Source of the DNA: Euptelea pleiosperma
Lineage: Eukaryota; Streptophyta; Magnoliopsida; Ranunculales; Eupteleaceae
Length of the DNA stretch: 64,000 bases
Direction: 5' to 3'
Assembly: GCA_035048495.1 (NCBI GenBank)
Contig: CM068540.1
Coordinates: forward strand, 3,890,829 to 3,954,828
Below are positions 36,001 through 48,000 of the stretch, in pieces (position 1 is the first letter of the stretch; each line of letters starts with the position of its first letter). The position numbers and the translations under genes are program-made. The notes below the pieces were generated by a model. The model was not told the DNA's origin. It saw only the letters and a program-made list of their open reading frames with translations, and ran no database searches.

Positions 36001-39000
36001 GGATTTCAAATCAAATGAAAGCATCAATCCCTAATCCCAATCAATCGGAAACCTTAGAATCCAAAAGTGACTGAAATCCAATGAAGAGACGGTGGGATTG
36101 ACATAGAATCAAACCTAGAAATGTCAGTGGAATTCGATCCAGGGAGAGGATCAACAACTCAGATCTGGGGGCGGTGGTGATGGAGCGAAGAAGAGAGAAT
36201 TGGACAAGAGATGAAATCGTGAAATGTTCTTCCGTAAAGTATAGTTTTAGAAGAAAAATGAGGCTTAGGCTTTTCTGTCTATGTTGGAGAGAAAAAGACC
36301 TTACCTTGGCCAGCAAAAACCAAACGAATCAAGCTCAGTAAGAGAATGGTGCAGTCCATCTGGTCTTCCAGCGAGAGAAACGGATACTAAGTTTAAAGTT
36401 TCAGAAGTAAAGAGAATGTTCTCAGTAGATCCAAAATGTTGTAGACTTCTTGATTTAATCCAACGGTGTAGATACTAAGGAGGACATACTCCAATGCATT
36501 ACACAATATTTTTGAAACCTGCATCAATATCTTTTGAGAAAGTTAACTATTTGAATCGTACTATTAAAGTTACTTTCCATGCTGATTTTGCAGCTTTTTA
36601 TTTAATTCTCTTTTAATAAATTATTAGTTTTATATGTAACACTCGGGCTCGGGTTTCATCGGGTTGGCCTCAGCCTCAGCCCAAGCCCAACCCGATTTTG
36701 ATCGGGTTGAGAAAAATTAGGCCCAGGCCCGAGCCCGAGTACTGAAGTGATCGGCCCAACCCGAGCCCAATGTCGGGTTCAGCCCGTCGGGCTCGGGTTA
36801 AGCCCGCCCAAGTTGCAGCCCTAAGTAGTAGACAGTCTAACAAGATGTGCAGGTTGAAGAAGTCAATTTATGGGCTGAAGCAATCTTCACAGGATTGGTT
36901 TGATAATTTCAATGCAATTGTGTTACATTATCACTTCAAGCGAGCTTATTATGACCATTCAATGTTTGTTTGTCGTATAAATTTTGGAGTTATTATTCTC
37001 GTAGTGTATGGAGATGATATAAAAAAGTGACAGTAGTGGAATTGTTGACCTGAAACCTCATTTGAGACAGTATTTTCAAACCAAGGATCTTGATTCTCTT
37101 CGATATTTTCTTGGCATTGAGTTGGCGAGATCCAAGGAGGGTGTTAGTATCTCACAAAGGAAGTATGTCACTAACCTATTATAGGAGACTTGAACATTGG
37201 GATCTAAACCACTTGATACTCATATGGATTATACTCTCAAGCTCAATAATGAACAATGAGAGTTGTATAGAGATCCAGGTCAGTACAAGGGGTTGCTTGG
37301 AAAGTTAATTTATCTCATAGTGACTAGGTCATATAATATGTTTGTAGATAGGGTTGTGAGTCAATTTATGCATTCTTCATACTAACCACATTGAGATGCT
37401 ACGTATCGTATTTTGAGGTACTTTAATGGGGCACTAGGTAAAGGCCTATTATATCAACCATCCACGTACTTGAGTGTTACAAGTTTTTATAATGCAGATT
37501 GGGCTAGAAATATTTCCGATAGAAGTTCTATTAATAATAAGGAGAAGTAAAAAGTAGAATGTGATTGCTAGATCCAGCGCAGAGTGAGAGATTAGGGATA
37601 TGACTCATACTGCATGTGAGGTGATGTGGGTTATAAATCTCTTCGAGAGAGATGGGTTTTGAGATTCTTGCTCCTATCTAGATGCATTGCGATAATTAGG
37701 TCGCTATCTTTATTGCTAGTAACTCAGTGTTTCATGAGAGTACTAAACATATAGTTGACCGCGACTTTATCAAATATATGGTTTTTAGTAAGATGATTGC
37801 TACTACGCATATTAAATCAGTGGATCAACTTGGTAATATGTTTAATATGGCATTAGACTGGAGTCCATTTCTCTATTATGTAACAATTTGGATACTCTTG
37901 ATCTTACTCTAACTTGAGGGAGAGTGTTAAAGTGTGTTTTGTTCTTAGGGGTATTATGTTTTTTTTACATTATCTTATGTACTTTAAGTAATATATATTA
38001 TTATATATACAGATGAGGAGGCTGAACTAGCTAAGTTTGACTCTCTATTTTTTTTCATTTCTTCTATTTTTCTTATCTACTTCTTCATTTTCTTTAACTT
38101 CACCTAACCTTGTGATGTTCTAAGATCGAAGTTTAATTAGTTCTTTGCTAATACTTAATGTAATAAATCTTTTCATCATTGACCAAGTTAATTATCTATC
38201 TCAGGGTTCTATTCAACACTCTCTTCGGACTCAGTACAAGCTTTTGGATGGCAGTTTCTATGAGGTTTCTTCTAGGATGCTTCAATAGTGTACTAGGCCC
38301 TATAAGGGTATGCTTTCTTTATATATATATTTTAAATTACAAAAATTAATCTTAAATCCTTTATATATGGCCAATTACTACTAAGTGTAGATTTTTAATT
38401 AGATGGATCAAACTATTGTAGTTGTTTCACTTATTTCATTCTCTGAAAATACTAGAACTTTAACATTTTGAGTGTATTTCAGGCATATGCTTCAGAAATT
38501 TGCCGTGAAGAGTATCGCGCTTTAGCACAAACAGTCGTAATAATTTTTTTGATATTTGTCATGAATTTCTCTTTTTTCTAGCATCATTTCAGTAAAGAAT
38601 ATTGCTTTTCCTTTGATAAGTCATTTAGAATAATAGTTAGCTCACTTTTCATTTCAGTCGAGTACATCAAGAGGTATAGGACTGGTTATTGGTCCAGCTA
38701 TTGGAGGTTTGTTTGCACAGGTATGGATTAATTTTCCTTGTTAACTATATTTACTAAAACTTTTGTTGCTTGTTCAACGAAACACTCACAAACTCAGCTT
38801 CTTTATGCGACTAGACCAATTGAAATGGGTACAAGTAATTAAAAGCTCAGCCTGGTCATTGAAATATTTATGACTCAGGATCGTACTAGTACTACCTCAA
38901 ACCATAATCTAGATGGCTTAGCCATCATAGCCTACTTGACCAAGATCTTAAACAATTGGTCAATGGACTTGGGTAGATGTTTTACTAAGACAACAATGAG

Positions 39001-42000
39001 TGAATGTGGTGATGCCTTATTGAAACTCAATTAAAACACAACATTGATACATGACTTGTTAGTGACAATGATTTGAGGAAAATGTTGAAAAGACCCTTTA
39101 GAGTTTCCCTAATTCGCTCCCTTGTATTGATGTGGAATCAGCCATTAGTGTGACCTATAAGTAACTGATTTAAACAAGTGTTTGAAAAACACTTGGTAAA
39201 TATGTCTGGCCTTATATGTAAAGAGACAAATAGAACTCATAAATCACCATGTAGAACCCATTTCCAAAAAAAAACTAGTATATTTCAATGTTTCTTATGT
39301 GGGCATGTTTAATGGAATTTGCAGCCACATAGATGGCATTGATATTGTCATAGTAGAGTCAAGTCAGCGCTGACAACAAAATTGCAAGATCAAGAAGATG
39401 TACAGTTACCCTGACTTTTGTCATCGCTGTAGCCAACATAAAATATTTGGCTAGCCAATGCAAGTGTTTGGCCTCCCCACTGGATCATCGCATTATTGGT
39501 ACTAAAGTTCTAAAGTTCAGTTTCTTCAATCATTTAATAATTAGTTCGTTGAAGTTTATGGAAGTCAATGGCATAATTCCAAAAAACACAAACTCTACGA
39601 AAACATTGTGCAAACTTAAAGAAAACATTGAAATAGAACACTGATATTTTAGAAAATGATAAACACAATGATACCCATGAACTTCGACATTTTGTATCCA
39701 TATCGATACCATACGATACCATTACTAATTAATATTGGATACTACATAGATACTTCTATGTCACTATTTCACACTTTCTATCATACTATTGTGTATTTTA
39801 TTAACTCCTAGCCCTATTTGTTTTATTTAACAAAGACATGGCTTTTTAAAGTTCGGTTTCTTCAATCCCTTAATAATTAGTTCGTTGAAGTTTATAGAAG
39901 TCAATGGAATAATTGAAAAAAATACAAACTCTACGGAAACATTGTGGAAACTTAAAGAAAACATAGAAATAAAAGATTGATATTTTAGAAAATGATAAAC
40001 ACAACGATACACATAAATTTTGACATGTTGTATCCGTATCGATACAATACGATACCATTACTAGTATTGGATACTGCATAGATACTTCTAAGTCACTATT
40101 TCTCACTTCCTATCATACTATTATATATTTTCTTAACTCCTAGTGCTATTTGTTTTATTTAACAAGGACATGGCCACATGTGTTGGTGTCTGATACTAAT
40201 ACAAAGTGTAAGATCACTAGCCCTCACAAACATTGAGAGGTATATTTTGTAAAAGATCACTAGCCCATTTTATATGTTGAGAGGTATATTTTGTAAAATA
40301 TTTTATTTCAAGTTAAGTAGACAATGTAGAAAGGATACAATTAGATAAGTTGATATACATTAAATGTTACGATTTCTAATTCCCATTTCTAAATTTCAAG
40401 GTGTGAAAACATGTGAGTATATTAAAACATATGCCTAGGTACAAGCCATACTAACAAAATGATTTCATATATTAATTAAATTGTTGCATGAAAACTTTTT
40501 ACATGTCTTTACTACAAAATGGAGATATTAACATTTATATACATTTATCTGAGCACATCTTCACTCCAATCAAACTTGTTCCCTTTTTTGGTCAACCAAG
40601 TGAATGGCAAAGCGATCTGAGAAATGTCATAAACCTTACCTTTCCATTTACTTAAAATATTTTTAAAGTATATAAGAGCTCATCCCTTAGTAAAATTTCC
40701 CAAATAATTAATAATTTTGTCGTTGATGATCAGAATGTCAACAACTTTTTAAAATGATCAGAACAACAATTTGAGCTCTTTTTCGGATAATTTTACCTTT
40801 ATCGTAAGAACTTGCCTTTTTCATGCAAGTACACCAATCAAATCAATCAAATTTTTTATGACAACCTCAAATCATGTTCCCCCTCTTCACTTCTCTTCTA
40901 CGAAGTTACTCCTCCAAGCTTTCTTCTCTTTCTTCCTCTACAATCGCTTCTTCTTCTCCAACATTTCTTCTTTCTTTCTTGTATCTTTTATTATTTTCGT
41001 CCTTGCTGAAGTTTCCCTTTATGCGGTGATCGTAAAATGGTAAAAACTCAAAGGAACTCACTTTATTTTTCTTTTTCTGCAAATTCACATCTTCTTAATA
41101 CGGTAAGAGACATATCTTTCTTTTGTTAGGAAGGATATAGATGAATTTAGATGAAAGCTTAGATCTCATATATCTCTATGTCGGGGTAATGGAAGATAAA
41201 GAAGGATGTCATGAATACAAACGTGGCGCAGAAATTGGGAATGGATGGATTGAGAAAGTTTAATTGTCTAAAGAACGAGTTGGGTGGACGATGAGGTGTA
41301 CAAGGTCATAACAACAACCTTGATAGAGATGAATTAGTATAACCCGAGTGGGAGGTGCAAATGTGGTGCAAAAACTAGGAATGGGTGAATTAAGAAAGAC
41401 TCCTAGCATATGAAATGCAATTTTCATTTGTTTTGTACATTCTTTTGTATATTAAATTGAGTACAATGATGTGTAAACAATGTATATATATTAAATTAAC
41501 CAATATATATATTCTTCCACGAATGATGTGATATTCTTGTTATATGTAACGATCTAGGTACATCAAGGTCTTAGAAATCAGATAATAGATTGTGAGAAAC
41601 AATAGACAAAATTTTACAAATAGATGACAGGGTAGGCAAACCAATGACAAGGAAGGGTAAACCGATGATAAGGAAGACCAAACCGATAACAAGGAAGAGC
41701 AAACCGATGACAAGGGTTGGGCCTGCCTTCTAGTTAAGGCCCATCAACTTTTAGCCTAAAGAAAAATCAACTATAGGGGCCAATAGTGATTTTAAACCTT
41801 TGGATCCCCATACCTAAGTCAACGCTCAAATCTACGGTTAAAATCTACTCATGAAAAGTGACTCCAATGGAATGTTTAGAAATCACTATTAGGCTGGCAT
41901 GTAGGTTCACCTAAGGATGGTCCCAACATCCATATGATCAACGGTCTCAAATAGTAGGTCACTTCTTCAACAATTAAGAACAACCCACGAGAAAGGCTCC

Positions 42001-45000
42001 TAATCCAATGGATAAAAATCACTAATCTAGTTAAATCTTAGTATTTAGGTCCACCAAAAGAGATAGTCTAAACTTCATAAGGTCAGTGTTGATGGGCCAC
42101 TCCACCAAAATAATGCTCAAAATCCACGGCTACAATCAGACCATGGAAACATACTCTAATCCAATGGTTAAAAACCTTCAATTAGGCTGAATTTTGGTGT
42201 ATAGGGCCTCATGGGGATGGGCCAAACATCTATACGATAAGTGGTCTCAAATAGAGTCCCACTTCCTTAATGCTCAACATCCACGGTCAACCACGAAAAG
42301 GACCTTAATCCAATGGTTGGAAGATCACCAATCAAGCTCAGACTTTGGTATACGTATCGAGGCTTGGTGACAAGGAAGATCAAACTGATGACTAAAAAGA
42401 GGAAATCAATAACAAGGAAAAGCGAATTAACCGATGACAAAGGTCACATTAATGACAAGAAAAGAACAAACCTATGACACAAAAGGACAAACAGAGAAGG
42501 CATAACAGATAAAGAACCAATGGGCTATGTATATTAATAAAATTTTATTTACAAAGTAAATTACAAAATCTTTATGCGAATGTCCATAATCATGGGTCCT
42601 CACCCAACTCCAAAAGGTCCATCATGATTCTTAATTGCATTTCTCTTCCGTCAATTGGACTTAGCGGCCTGCTCCGCAATATGCTGTCAGAAAAAGTTAG
42701 AAGATAGATACAAAAATTATAACCATTCTTCTGGTGTGGTGTGTTATGCACAACTACACATTTCAATGTCTTCTCCAAATCAACATTAAACTTTGGATTG
42801 CAGAAGCAGAAGACTCTACAGGAGCAAGCAAGTGAGATATTTGTCATTTCTTCCTTGGCCTCTTTTCAAAATTGAATTTGTCCGTGGGAATTATGGACTT
42901 CTCCATCACTACGCTCTGGATGAAAAATGGATTAGCGTCTTGGGTGACCATCTCAAGATCCACCCTCTTTGGAGTATTACTTTTCCACCTAGTGGTAGCG
43001 GGGGGCTACTATGCTCTAATTCCTCTTCTTCTCCGACTTCATCTTGCTGTAATCACAATTAAAAGATAATTAAATCAGTTTAGATGATAAGAATAAAAGG
43101 TTCACAAAGAAGGACAAACCGATGATAAAAGAAAACAAACAAATGACACATAAGGACAAATAGATGACACAGAAAAATAAACAGATGACAAAGAAGAATA
43201 AACCGATGACATGAAAGAGCAAAGAGATGACAAGGGTGCGAGATTTTGGGAGGAAAAAATGGTATGAGATGGTTTCGACGGAGTAAACCTATGATCACAG
43301 AGGTTGTTATTGATGATCGTGACTACCAATGAGTTCTTGGCAAGTACGCATATGTCATTAAAGGTTTACTCGTACAATGTGTATATGTGACTGTTGACAA
43401 AGGACGAACGATGGTTTTCTCATATCCCAACTGTTCGATGATACCACCTATAATTGGACGGTTACTTTAAAGCCTCCAAAATCAAGCTTTATAGGGAAGG
43501 GTTTATGCGTACGGTCGTTGTAGGTACATCGTTTGAGTGCCTTTTGAATGGCATTTCCGAGTTTGCCAAAAACATTAAGGGAAAAGTAAAAAATCAGTGC
43601 TTTTGAACAGATTTCACACAAGTTATTGACATTCTGGTCATAAACGTTAATTTTATTAATTATTTGGGAAATTTCTCATATCCCTTATTTGAATTCAATA
43701 AAACTATTTCTAAAATCAAATTCCAACAAAATCATAAAGGGATTTTTATTTTAAGTAACAAAATTCTAAATTTTGGATGTTAGTCAACAATCTTGACTTT
43801 TAAATGGTAAGACTTCCTAAATTTTAAAAGTTGATAATTTATCTTATATAAATATAATTCTAAAACACCAAAGATTGGTAACAATATCGCAAATTGAAAT
43901 TTACTTTTGGTCATATCAAGAAATATAATTTTCTACACTGACTGGCTTTCCAAACTTCGCCAAAGTTTCACAATTCACTTACTACCATAGTTTTAATCTA
44001 TCAAACTATTACTAAAAATTACTTTCTATTTTTGGGTCCTTACATTAAAATCATACAAATAATATTTGAAGGTTTGTTCGAAAACATGTGTCAGCATGTG
44101 TTTGACATGTGAGTACCTCTTGTTTGCCTAAGAATCCATTTGATGGATATGAGTTGGGCTTGCATAGTGGCCTACCAATTGGCATCCCTGGAAGTTTGAG
44201 TGTACAAGGTCTATTCAACTAGCATATATATGGTGAGATATGTGACAATAGTAAGGTAAGCCTATGCTATCCAGACCCTTTAAAACCCCTCAAGGTACCT
44301 ATATTTGTAGTTAAAATTAAAATAAATACTTGTTTTCCCTGAAAACTGAGTTGTTGACAAGATTTTTTCATATGGTTAGAACATGTAATACATTAGTTAG
44401 AGAAAAAAGTGGATGAAAGTATGTATTGTAGAGATTTACCAACATAGTATAGTTCCTAGTCACATTATCAACCATGACCTAGTCAGGGCCATTATACTAG
44501 TATAGTGCATTGATTCTAATGAAACTTGTTTCTCGTAATAGTAAATTTTCACCTTTCTCAATTTTTTTTTCATGCACTTCAATTAATATTTTGGTCGAAT
44601 TCATCTTACTAATTTAGTTTCTATTGTTGAATCTGTATATTAGCCTGCAGAAAAATATCCGAATATATTTTCTCAAAATTCTCTATTTGGGAGGTATGTT
44701 ATACTGCAATACTTAATCTTCCTTTCTTGGTTCTTTTCTTTTGCATCACTTCATCCTTTCATGTTATTATTCAATTTATACTGAGGTTTTCATAATGATA
44801 AGACATACATATCGTATTGTAGGTTTCCATACTTCTTACCCTGCCTCCTTATATCACTCTTTGCAGTGGGTGCATCTATTACTTGTTTTTGGCTTCCGGT
44901 AAGTCGCATAATTTAATTTGTGACAACTTGTGCTTCCAAGATTCATTGAAATATTGTAGTCTATTTAAGGTCTAAGGGATGTTAAATATGATCAATGAGG

Positions 45001-48000
45001 ATTGAGAAGTGGTTCAAAGATTTGAATTAACTAAAAAAGTACAGAGTATGTGTCTTCAATCACTAGTACATCTGCAACAATGTTTCTGAACACAATGATG
45101 CAATGCTTTTTTTATTAGTAAATATGTATCATTAAAAAGGGAAAAACCCAACTAAAAGCAACGACAAATGTATACCTCACTCCTCAAACAAAAGGAGTAG
45201 AATAGCCTAACAGCTCCTCCCATCTAAATACAAAAGTTTCAAAAAAAAAACATTTGAACTCTGGGGAAAGGGAAAATCAGAAATATAACAAGGCTTTAAC
45301 TTTCAAGACCAACTCTGAAACGACTTCTTCTTTTCCTTCAAAAAAATGAGTTGTTCTCCTTTAAAATTGCCCATATAATGCAAATGGGAGAATGCGCCAT
45401 AGGAATCGACCTTTCCCTATGAGAACATCCATCGAGCTTCCTTGAAAAATACCACTGACATGTTCATGGACCACAAAATTATGCCAAAGAGAATAAAGAA
45501 GACTTATAACGCCTCAAAAGTGTATCGACAATGAATAAGTAGATCTATTGACTCGACACTATGTACATATTTGGCAACATCATCCCCCTACTGTTTAAGT
45601 GGTCCACTATCAAAATCTTATCTTGAATGGTAGTCTAAGCAAAAAGCTTCCCTTTCGATGGAATAAGGACCCCCAAACTAAGGATGCAAGAAAAACCCTT
45701 TGGCCCATCAGAGAAAAATGCGAGAGAAAAAATCTAACTGAAAAGGTTCCCTTGGGATCTCACCTACAAATTCTACTCTACTCTATCGCCTGAAAAAAGA
45801 ATCTCACCTATATGAAAAAGGAGAAAAACAAGACTATCCATCTTCCAATCATTGACGTTTCTTCTAAAGCTGAAGTTCCAAGATGCAATACCCTCTCTTC
45901 TATCAAGACAATCCTGAACCATAGCTCCTTGGAGATCAGATATGTTATACAGAGAAGGAAAAGCAATCTGAAGAGGTTCATCCCTACACCATGGATCCTC
46001 TAAAAAAACGAACCTTATCACCACTCCTTTATAAAGAAGGCCCCTACCGAATTTCTCATGAATGCTAACAATGCCTTTTCACATGCTAACTCTTTAGGAA
46101 GAGAGAACTGGGTTATGGTCTCAACCATTGCTTATCCCCATATTTGCAACCAATCACATTATGCCACAAACTATGTTCTTCCTCATTAAACCTCCACGGT
46201 AACTTTCCTAGAAGCACCACATTCATGTCTCGAAAGTGTCGGAAACCTAGACCTCCTGCTTCTTTAGGCATGTAAATTTTCTCCCATTCTACAAGATGAA
46301 ATTTTTGAGTATCTCCCTTTTCTTTCCACAAAAATCTTTCATAAGCTTCTTCAGACTTTGTACAACACTACTCGGGATAGAAAACAGAGATAAGAAGTTA
46401 ATAGGAAGGTTAAAAAGGTGCTCTTGATAAGAGTAATCTTGTCTCCTTTTTTTTATAGATACCTTTTCTTCCACGCGCCAAGTCTCCGCCGAATCTCTCC
46501 AACACAGGGTCCCAAATAGATTTGTCCTCATACCTAGCACCCCATTGGGATAGGTAACTGTTATAATAAATTTTCCCTAAATTCAAATTATCTAATGCTA
46601 TTACATAATTTTCAGTGTTCCCTAGAATGGTGATTAAGTTAAAAACCAACTTCTTGAAAAGCTCTTATACTTTATGGTTTGCCAAATCTGTCTATTCTTT
46701 CCAATTTTGAAGAAAATGGATAAACCGAGCGTCCAAAATAAACTTGTGTCTGATTGCTAAAATTATAAACAATAGTAATTGCAAGAAAAGTAAAGAAATA
46801 ATCTATGTTTAGGGTTACATTTTTGGACAATCCAAAAGTCTTCCCCAAAAACTTCAGACTTTCTTGAGCCCCAAGGATGATCATGTTGGAAAACTACGAA
46901 TTTCAGGACCATTCCTTCTTAGATAGAGAATTTCTGGTTCTTTTCACTCATGAGCATGAGCAATTTGTCGTAATTCGGGTAGTGAATCCTCCTTTTCATC
47001 CCTCAAGTCCTGATAACTTTTGAAGATGCTCACAATTTGTTTTTTGATCGGTTAGATACGAGTTTTCACCTTCACTTTTTCTAAGCCAATTTGTGGCTAT
47101 GGACTTACTAATTCTTGAAGACCTTTAACCATGACATCTTCACTTTTTTGTTTAGTAATGCTTCCTTTGTTAATATTCTTTCTTTTCAATAATACACCTC
47201 TCCATAACTTAAATTGCGTATGCACTAGGCTAAAATGTGGCCAACTGTTTTTTTTCTTTCTTCATTACGGCATTAACTAGGCTAGTTTTAAAACAATTAT
47301 TAATAGCATCCCAACTGATCACTTGATTTTTACTTGGTATTTTACAAGGTTTGGATCATTTGTGTAGGAAACAATGCACATGCACAATGAAAATAACAAA
47401 GAAAGACGCGACTCATATGATGCATTGGAAGATTCTCCATATGGATCTGATGAGGAAGATATAAAAGAAAATGAAGGAAGAGAGTCATCTTCTACGAGAA
47501 GCCTCTTCAAGAATTGGCCCTTAATATCTACTATCATTGTATATTGTGTTTTCTCACTTCATGAGATAGCCTATTCAGAGGTAACATTTGTTTTTTTTTA
47601 CCTTGGGCTATTTGGAATCTGGTTTCATTGAGTTACTAATGACCCTATAGCATATTACATTAATTTTCCTTCAAGATATAATAGTTGCTACATGGCGCTC
47701 CCATTTTAATCTCTAGCTGTACACCTTTTCGATCCCCGTGCTTTTTTCTGTTCAAGCATGTGTTATTGAGGCAGAAAAACATAAAAGATGTAGTCTCACT
47801 CATTGCCTTTCATTACATCTGTGAACATTTTAATGCAACTTAAATGTTTCCAACTTCCTTTCATAGAAATTCATTTTGTTCTGAAAATATGCAATTATTG
47901 GCTGGTTTTGCAAAATGATCCTGAGTGCAATATGAAGTCGTTCTTGGGTAGCCATGAGAATAATTATTTTATAATTGAAAAGATGCATGTAGTGATAAAT

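Larger units (their letters stand above)
33222..38102 (+). mobile_element. Ty1/copia retrotransposon filling ZIFL intron 4
   Basis: Left LTR 33222-33379 and right LTR 37925-38102 both start TGTTA.AGTGT.TTTT.TTCTTAGG and share ACAGATGAGGAGG. A degraded tRNA-Met primer site (TTGTATCATTGC, 33380-33391) follows the left LTR, and a purine tract (TTGAGGGAGAG) precedes the right one. Coding order is copia: a gag zinc knuckle remnant ([13 protein letters not shown], about 34554-34595), RT ([19 protein letters not shown] and [11 protein letters not shown] at 35473-35600, then [12 protein letters not shown]), [19 protein letters not shown] and VVYGDDI (36850-37020), then [20 protein letters not shown] and RNaseH-like remnants. 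Many stops and frameshifts; inactive. An hAT is inserted in RT. No clear 5 bp duplication flanks the LTRs. Confidence 0.88.
38721..44643 (+). other. ZIFL intron 7 (5.9 kb)
   Basis: Donor GTATGG, acceptor ATTAG. It contains a ~330 bp tandem duplication, a 45 bp direct repeat, minisatellite blocks and foldback-derived units (listed separately). 38780-39500, 40300-41620 and 43250-44640 hold no recognisable gene or element. Short frames such as 40771-41043 are low-complexity serine/phenylalanine translations. Confidence 0.8.

Noticed and set aside
41636..43245. Spaced repeats as a CRISPR array
   Set aside because: The units are contiguous minisatellites without unique spacers, in a plant nuclear gene.
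43080..43329. Cysteine/leucine heptad frames on the minus strand as a membrane peptide
   Set aside because: The 21 bp minisatellite is a multiple of three and gives seven-residue repeats in any open frame.
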